Part shown: positions 59,600 through 64,000 of the stretch, piece by piece
How the letters are laid out: each line of letters begins with the position of its first letter
Position numbering within the stretch: position 1 is the stretch's first letter
NCBI RefSeq assembly: GCF_027887165.1
Contig: NC_077229.1
Coordinates: 209,091,753-209,155,752 of the forward strand
Length of the DNA stretch: 64,000 bases
Source of the DNA: Monodelphis domestica
Lineage: Eukaryota > Chordata > Mammalia > Didelphimorphia > Didelphidae
Direction of reading: 5' to 3'
Made by a program: the position numbers and the translations under genes
The notes under the pieces: generated by a model
What the model saw: the letters and a program-made list of their open reading frames with translations, nothing else
What the model was told of the DNA's origin: nothing
Database searches by the model: none

Positions 59600-60712
59600 C
59601 ATGGCCAGAAGAAGAACCTGAAATTGGCAACCCTGAGTTCACTTGAGAATGGAAACCGGCTTTCCATTCTTTCATAACACTTGGTGTTTCTATCTCCATC
59701 TCTACTTGCCTCTAGCTGTGAAGAGAGACGTTCATGGCTACCAAGAGGCTGATGGCAGAATGTTCCAAAGAATTGAGGGAGGCCTGACTTGTCCCATGAG
59801 CCCTTCTGCTGGAGGAAAAGGTTTCCTCTTCAGCAAGGTAGGCAAGTCAGCAGAGGTCAAGGGTGCTCTTCTACATCCTCCATTGTCCTTTCTCTCTCTA
59901 GGACCCCAGTTCCTTTATTTCCCTCTTCAATCTTCACTGAAGTCTCATGGAGGGAAAAAGCCTCAGTTCTATGAAGGGCACAGAACTTCCCTATGAAGGG
60001 AATTCGTTAACTATAATGTAGATCTGTGGTGCTGGGTGGAGCACATCCAGGAACTTACTTGGTTCTCTAAGGAGAAGTAAACGAGAAAGCTATGGGCACC
60101 TGGGGTTGCTGCCAGGAGTTTTGGGGGCAGGAGCTCACCAGAAACCATGGACCATGCCATCTGAGAGGCTGCCAGCTAATGGCTCTTGGGAAATGGAGAT
60201 TTGAAAGTCATCCTGAGTGACTGTCAGTCCAGTTGGATTGGATGTGGTCTCGATGTCTTTCTGAACCTGAATGGCTCAAAGGATAGGGGTGTCTTTTAGA
60301 AACAGTAGGCAAGGTTGTCCTACTAGGAGAAGTGTGGTAAATCAGGACTTCCATAGCCCCTCCCAAGAGCTACTTAACATTCCAATGGCCCTAGGTTGCT
60401 CCATGCCTTGTGTGAGAGGGATGGGGAAAGGGGAAGGCCTGAGGGAGAATCCAGGCTCAGAAATAACTGCTCTGTGTGAGCTTCCAGCTGTTTCCCTCCA
60501 TTTCCTAAGGGGTAAAGTGGAAAATCCTTTTTGGTCTCTTCTTCCAGGCTTGCTAAATGGATCATATCCTTGTGGGCAGTTTAGCAGAATGCATGGCATG
60601 TAGTAAGCCCTCTCTCCATCTTATATACTTTTCTTCTTTTTCTGATTGTGGTTATTTCTTTAAAAGGCTGATATTGCTCCCCACTGGATTCCTCTGTCCT
60701 GGCTTTGGATGT
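59600..60712. other. Unassigned sequence upstream of the T-box promoter
   Basis: No repeat or gene is recognised. The short frames lack domains. It could hold distal regulatory DNA. Confidence 0.4.
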
Positions 60713-61601
60713 TGTGAAGATTGGATTTAGCTGTCCCTTGATTGTAACAATGAAGGTATTTAGCTCTTCCTTTATTATGAAGATTAAATTGTGATCCCCT
60801 GTCTATTTTTAGATTTTAATCCCCAAAGTGTAAACCCAGTACTTAAAAGTAGATCTACCATTTTACCGACAACACAAAGAGGTGTGAACTAACTACCCAG
60901 AGGTGTGAACTAACTACCCAAAGGTGTAAACTAACCACAAAGGTATGAACACCCATCTCATACATTGAGTGGGAGGTCTGTGACCCACGTGTGAAAAAGT
61001 GGGCAGTTCTGGAAGGGAGCATTGGCTGTGATTGGTAGATGTAAAATTTAGGGGAGGCGACACAAGAGAAAAAGATCTTTAAATAGTGGAAACAGAGACA
61101 CACAGGGATTCAATCAGTCACAAGGACTTGGAGTGAAGATCAGTCAGTCACTCAGAGTTGAACTGGAAGACAGACATTTGAGGAGAGACTGGAAGACAGG
61201 CACTCAGACTTGGAGTAAAGATACTTGGCTGTGGAACTGGACCCCCTGGAAGAGCTTGTGCAGGAGACCTCAGACTACTTTCCTTTTAGACGGTCACCAT
61301 AGTGAATATAAAGACTGACTTAGTTCCTTGCCCTTTGTGGAGGTGTCAACGTCCAAGAAAGGCCCATCATTTTGAGACACCCTTCCCCTGACTGGTGCTT
61401 TAGAATTTAAAACTTGTTCAGAGGAAGCCAGAGCTTTCTCACTCTCTCTCTCCCCTTTTCTCTCTTCTTTAATATCTTCCTTCTATTGCAAAAGAAACTA
61501 CCATAATTTCATTTACTTGAGTAATTCATTTTGGGATTTAGAAATTAAATCCCTGGTGACCACCAATTAATAATTCAGATTCAACCACAATAAATTTAAC
61601 A
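60713..61601 (+). mobile_element. Solo LTR upstream of the T-box gene
   Basis: 889 bp, tgtgaagatt to tttaaca, flanked by atgt/gtgt (one mismatch). Related to 18530-19440 and 47954-49876. About 1.3 kb from the T-box TATA box and pointing away from it. Confidence 0.82.
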
Positions 61602-62014
61602 GTGTCATGAATCAAAGATGCTCTGAGGAGTCATTTTCTCAAACTGCTCATGTCCCTTTGGTGCCCACCATTCACCCAACTCACACCCATGGTTTCCAGA
61701 GGCATTATTTAGCATGGCCAAGCGCCCCAGTCAATTTCCACCCTTGCAACAGTCAGTCCTGCCAATTGGTGGTCATCCAGTAGGTGGAGCATAAGTGAGA
61801 GGCCTCCAGCAGGGTGGTGGAGTTAGGGTCACATCTACCCCAAGATTGTGAAGATTGTGAAGACAGGCTTGCCCCTGTCTAAAGGGCAGAAGGGGGCAAT
61901 TTCTTCCAAAGACCCTGAACGCAGCTCATTTCTCATATCTTTTCACTGGGCAAATACCACTGAAGGGGTACGGGTAGCGCTTGGCAACTGGCAAACCTAT
62001 TTCTATGTTGTTGA
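61602..62014. other. Unassigned sequence
   Basis: A 63-codon frame at 61848-62039 has no recognisable domain. The right part may be diverged L1 3' UTR in reverse. Confidence 0.35.
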
Positions 62015-62715
62015 TGCTTGCACTAGGATGCTCATTTAGAGTCTGCATCCCCAATCAAATCCCCTCCACCCATGTAATCAACCAGTTGTTTTTCTTCTGT
62101 GTTTCTACTCCCACAGTTTTTCCTCTGAATGTGCATAGTGGTTTTTCTCGTAGATTCCTCTGAATTGTTCAGGATCACTGCATTGCCACTAATGGAGAAG
62201 TCCATTACATTCGATTGTACCACAGTCTCTAGGTACAATGTTCTCCTGGTTCTGCTCCTTTCACTCTGCATCAATTCCTGCAGGTCATTCCAGTTCCCAT
62301 GGAATTCCTTTGAGCACAATAGTATTCCATTACCAACATATGCCACAATTTGCTCAGCCATTCCCCAGTCGAATGGCATCCCCTCATTTTCGTTTTTTTT
62401 TTTTGCCACCACAAAGAGAAGAGCTATGAATATTCTTGTAAAAGTCTTTTTCCTTATTATCTCTTTGGGGTATAAACCTAGCAGGATCAAAGGGCAGACA
62501 GTCTTTTAGCGCCCTTTGGGCATAGTTCCAAATTGCCCTCCTGATTGGTTGGATCAATTCACAACTCCACCAGCAATGAATTAACGTCCAACTTTGCCAC
62601 ATCCCCTCCAGCATTCATTACTTTCCATTGCTGTTATGTTAGCCAATCTGCTAAGTGTGAGGTGATACCTCAGAGTTGTTTTGACTTGCATCTCTTTGAT
62701 TATAAGAGATTTAGA
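62015..62715 (-). mobile_element. L1 3' segment, reverse
   Basis: Encodes the end of ORF2 on the minus strand (YPKEIIRKKTFTRIFIALLFVVAK) and L1 3' UTR text. No A-tail was found at its left end. Its upstream end at 62715 abuts an L1 5' end of opposite orientation. Confidence 0.88.
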
Positions 62716-62722
62716 GCAGTCA

Positions 62723-64000
62723 GGACTTCCGGTCAAGATGGTGGCGTAGAAACAGCGAAAGTTCAGACCTCGGAAAGCCTTCCTTACCGATCGCAAACCG
62801 AGTGCTCCTAAGACACCAAAATTCAAGCTGAACAACAGGATAGGCCTGGGGAACCCTCCTCCTGGACCTGGATCAAAAGGTACCGCACCCCAAAAACCAG
62901 AACCCTAGATCACTCGGATCTAAGGGGTAGGCAGAAGGAAGGTCCCAGGACCCATCCCCCCCAGCCCAGAGTGCTGAGCCCACGGCAGCAGCGGGAACCT
63001 CAGGGCTCTGAGGACTCACCTTGAAAGCAACCTGAGCAAGTCTCCGAGGTGCCCAACACAGACGGCAGGGAAACATAGAGAGAAGGGGGAAGCCTGTAGC
63101 CCCCTGGCTGGGTCCTTCCATCTGAGTCTCAAGGGAGGTCCCAGCTTTAGGGCACCAGCTGAACCCAATCCCATCAGGAGCCCTCAGAGCTACTGAAAGG
63201 ACAGAAAACTCAGAGCCAGCAAAGGGGTTGCTCCAAAGAGCATACCTTGAAAATAACCTGGGCCAGTCTCCGGGCATTCAACACAGACTGTGGAGGAGGA
63301 GGTTGTTTTTTTTTTTCCTCTTTTTTTTGGCTCGGGGATCATTCGGCCCACACCACCTGAACCTAATCCCATCAGGAGCCCTCAGAGGTTCTGAAAGAAC
63401 AAAAACCTCAGGGCCTGGGAGTCTCCAGGCATTCAACACAGATTGTGGAGGAGGAGGTTTTTTTGCTTCAGGGCTCATTCCGCACAAACCAGGTGAACCT
63501 AATCCCATCAGAATCCCTCAGAGCCCAGGGAAGCCACGACCCCTCCCCCCTTAGAGAGCAGGGTCTTCTGAAAGAACCAGCTGAACCTAATCTCATCAGG
63601 AGCCCTCAGAGCCCAAGGAGGCCACTCACCTCCCCCCTTAGAGAGCAGGGTCTTCTGAAAAAACAGAAACCTAGAGGCCGAGTCAAGATGGCAGCCTAGA
63701 AGGAGCATAGACCTGGCAGCCTGGCCAGAGCTTTGGAGATCCCCCATATTTGCTCCAGCCGTTCAGGAAGTTAAAAACTCAGAGTAAACCTAGCCCAACT
63801 AAGCTGAACTCAAGCCCAGCAAAAGTCTCCAGAATGCAGGGAAGCCCAGGCTCCCCACCCATCCTCATTGACTGCTGGACTTTAAGCCAATCAAAAGCCT
63901 CCAGAGAACGGGAAAGCTCAAACCCCCAACAACCCTCCCCCAGAGATTACACCAAGAGATCTTCTGTTAAAGCTCCAAGAGGGGAGACCAATAGAAGTCC
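62723..64000 (+). mobile_element. L1 5' UTR, running off the window
   Basis: Starts ggacttccggtcaagatggtggcg, the marsupial L1 5' end. It contains repeated units: the word gaacc(t/c)aatcccatcagg recurs at about 63152, 63358, 63496 and 63583, and cattcaacacaga(c/t)tgtggagga twice. A second L1-start-like word (gagtcaagatggcagcctag) lies at about 63680, suggesting a composite or monomer-built 5' UTR. Confidence 0.8.

Overview
The window looks like marsupial nuclear DNA, most likely an American opossum. The L1 lineage (5' ends of the type ttccgggtcaagatgg, several 3' ends sharing one ORF2 tail) and the CORE-SINEs are of marsupial type. The window also holds a SPIN hAT transposon; SPIN is known from opossum among only a few mammals. 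Most of the 64 kb is transposon debris laid down in nested layers. No rRNA, tRNA, CRISPR or prokaryotic feature is visible.

Layout. 1-2667: 3' half of an L1, followed by a probable old LTR. 3354-11850: mostly unassigned sequence with old L1, L2 and ancient repeat fragments and a long (TA)n. 11887-12619: processed pseudogene of PGAM1. 14187-22275: a broken minus-strand provirus with paired 368-bp LTRs, itself holding two solo LTRs and a SINE, all inserted into an old L1 tail. 23148-24644: an LTR split by the SPIN transposon. 26108-27103: nested MIRs and a class I solo LTR. 27866-46847: a pile of broken class I (gamma-like) retroviral remnants: plus-strand gag split by a nearly full-length L1, then a minus-strand remnant, then plus-strand pol split by a solo LTR. 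46848-53370: old L1 pieces and nested LTRs. 53464-59462: the only convincing host gene. 60713-61601: a solo LTR. 62015-64000: L1 sequence in two opposed orientations.

The host gene is the notable part. On the minus strand an uninterrupted 1345-codon frame (58852 to 54815) encodes two complete T-box DNA-binding domains of the TBR1/EOMES/TBX21 type. Each lies in a 1749-bp (583-codon) unit, and by eye the two units differ at only two bases. A third, more diverged unit follows; it has lost exactly 242 codons including its T-box, and a solo LTR then interrupts it and supplies the present stop codon. Beyond the LTR lies the rest of the third unit with an acidic/hydrophobic tail (53464-53950). About 520 bp upstream of the ATG is a compact TATA/CCAAT/GC-box promoter. 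A fused, repeat-expanding T-box gene with two DNA-binding domains on one chain is not a layout I know from the family, and it is my candidate for the undescribed system here.

Second, three retroviral remnants share an unusual gag layout: a hydrophobic, membrane-spanning N-terminal region and a polar, coiled-coil-like stretch ahead of capsid and a CCHC knuckle. About ten LTRs of one related superfamily are scattered through the window, several with exact 4-bp target duplications.
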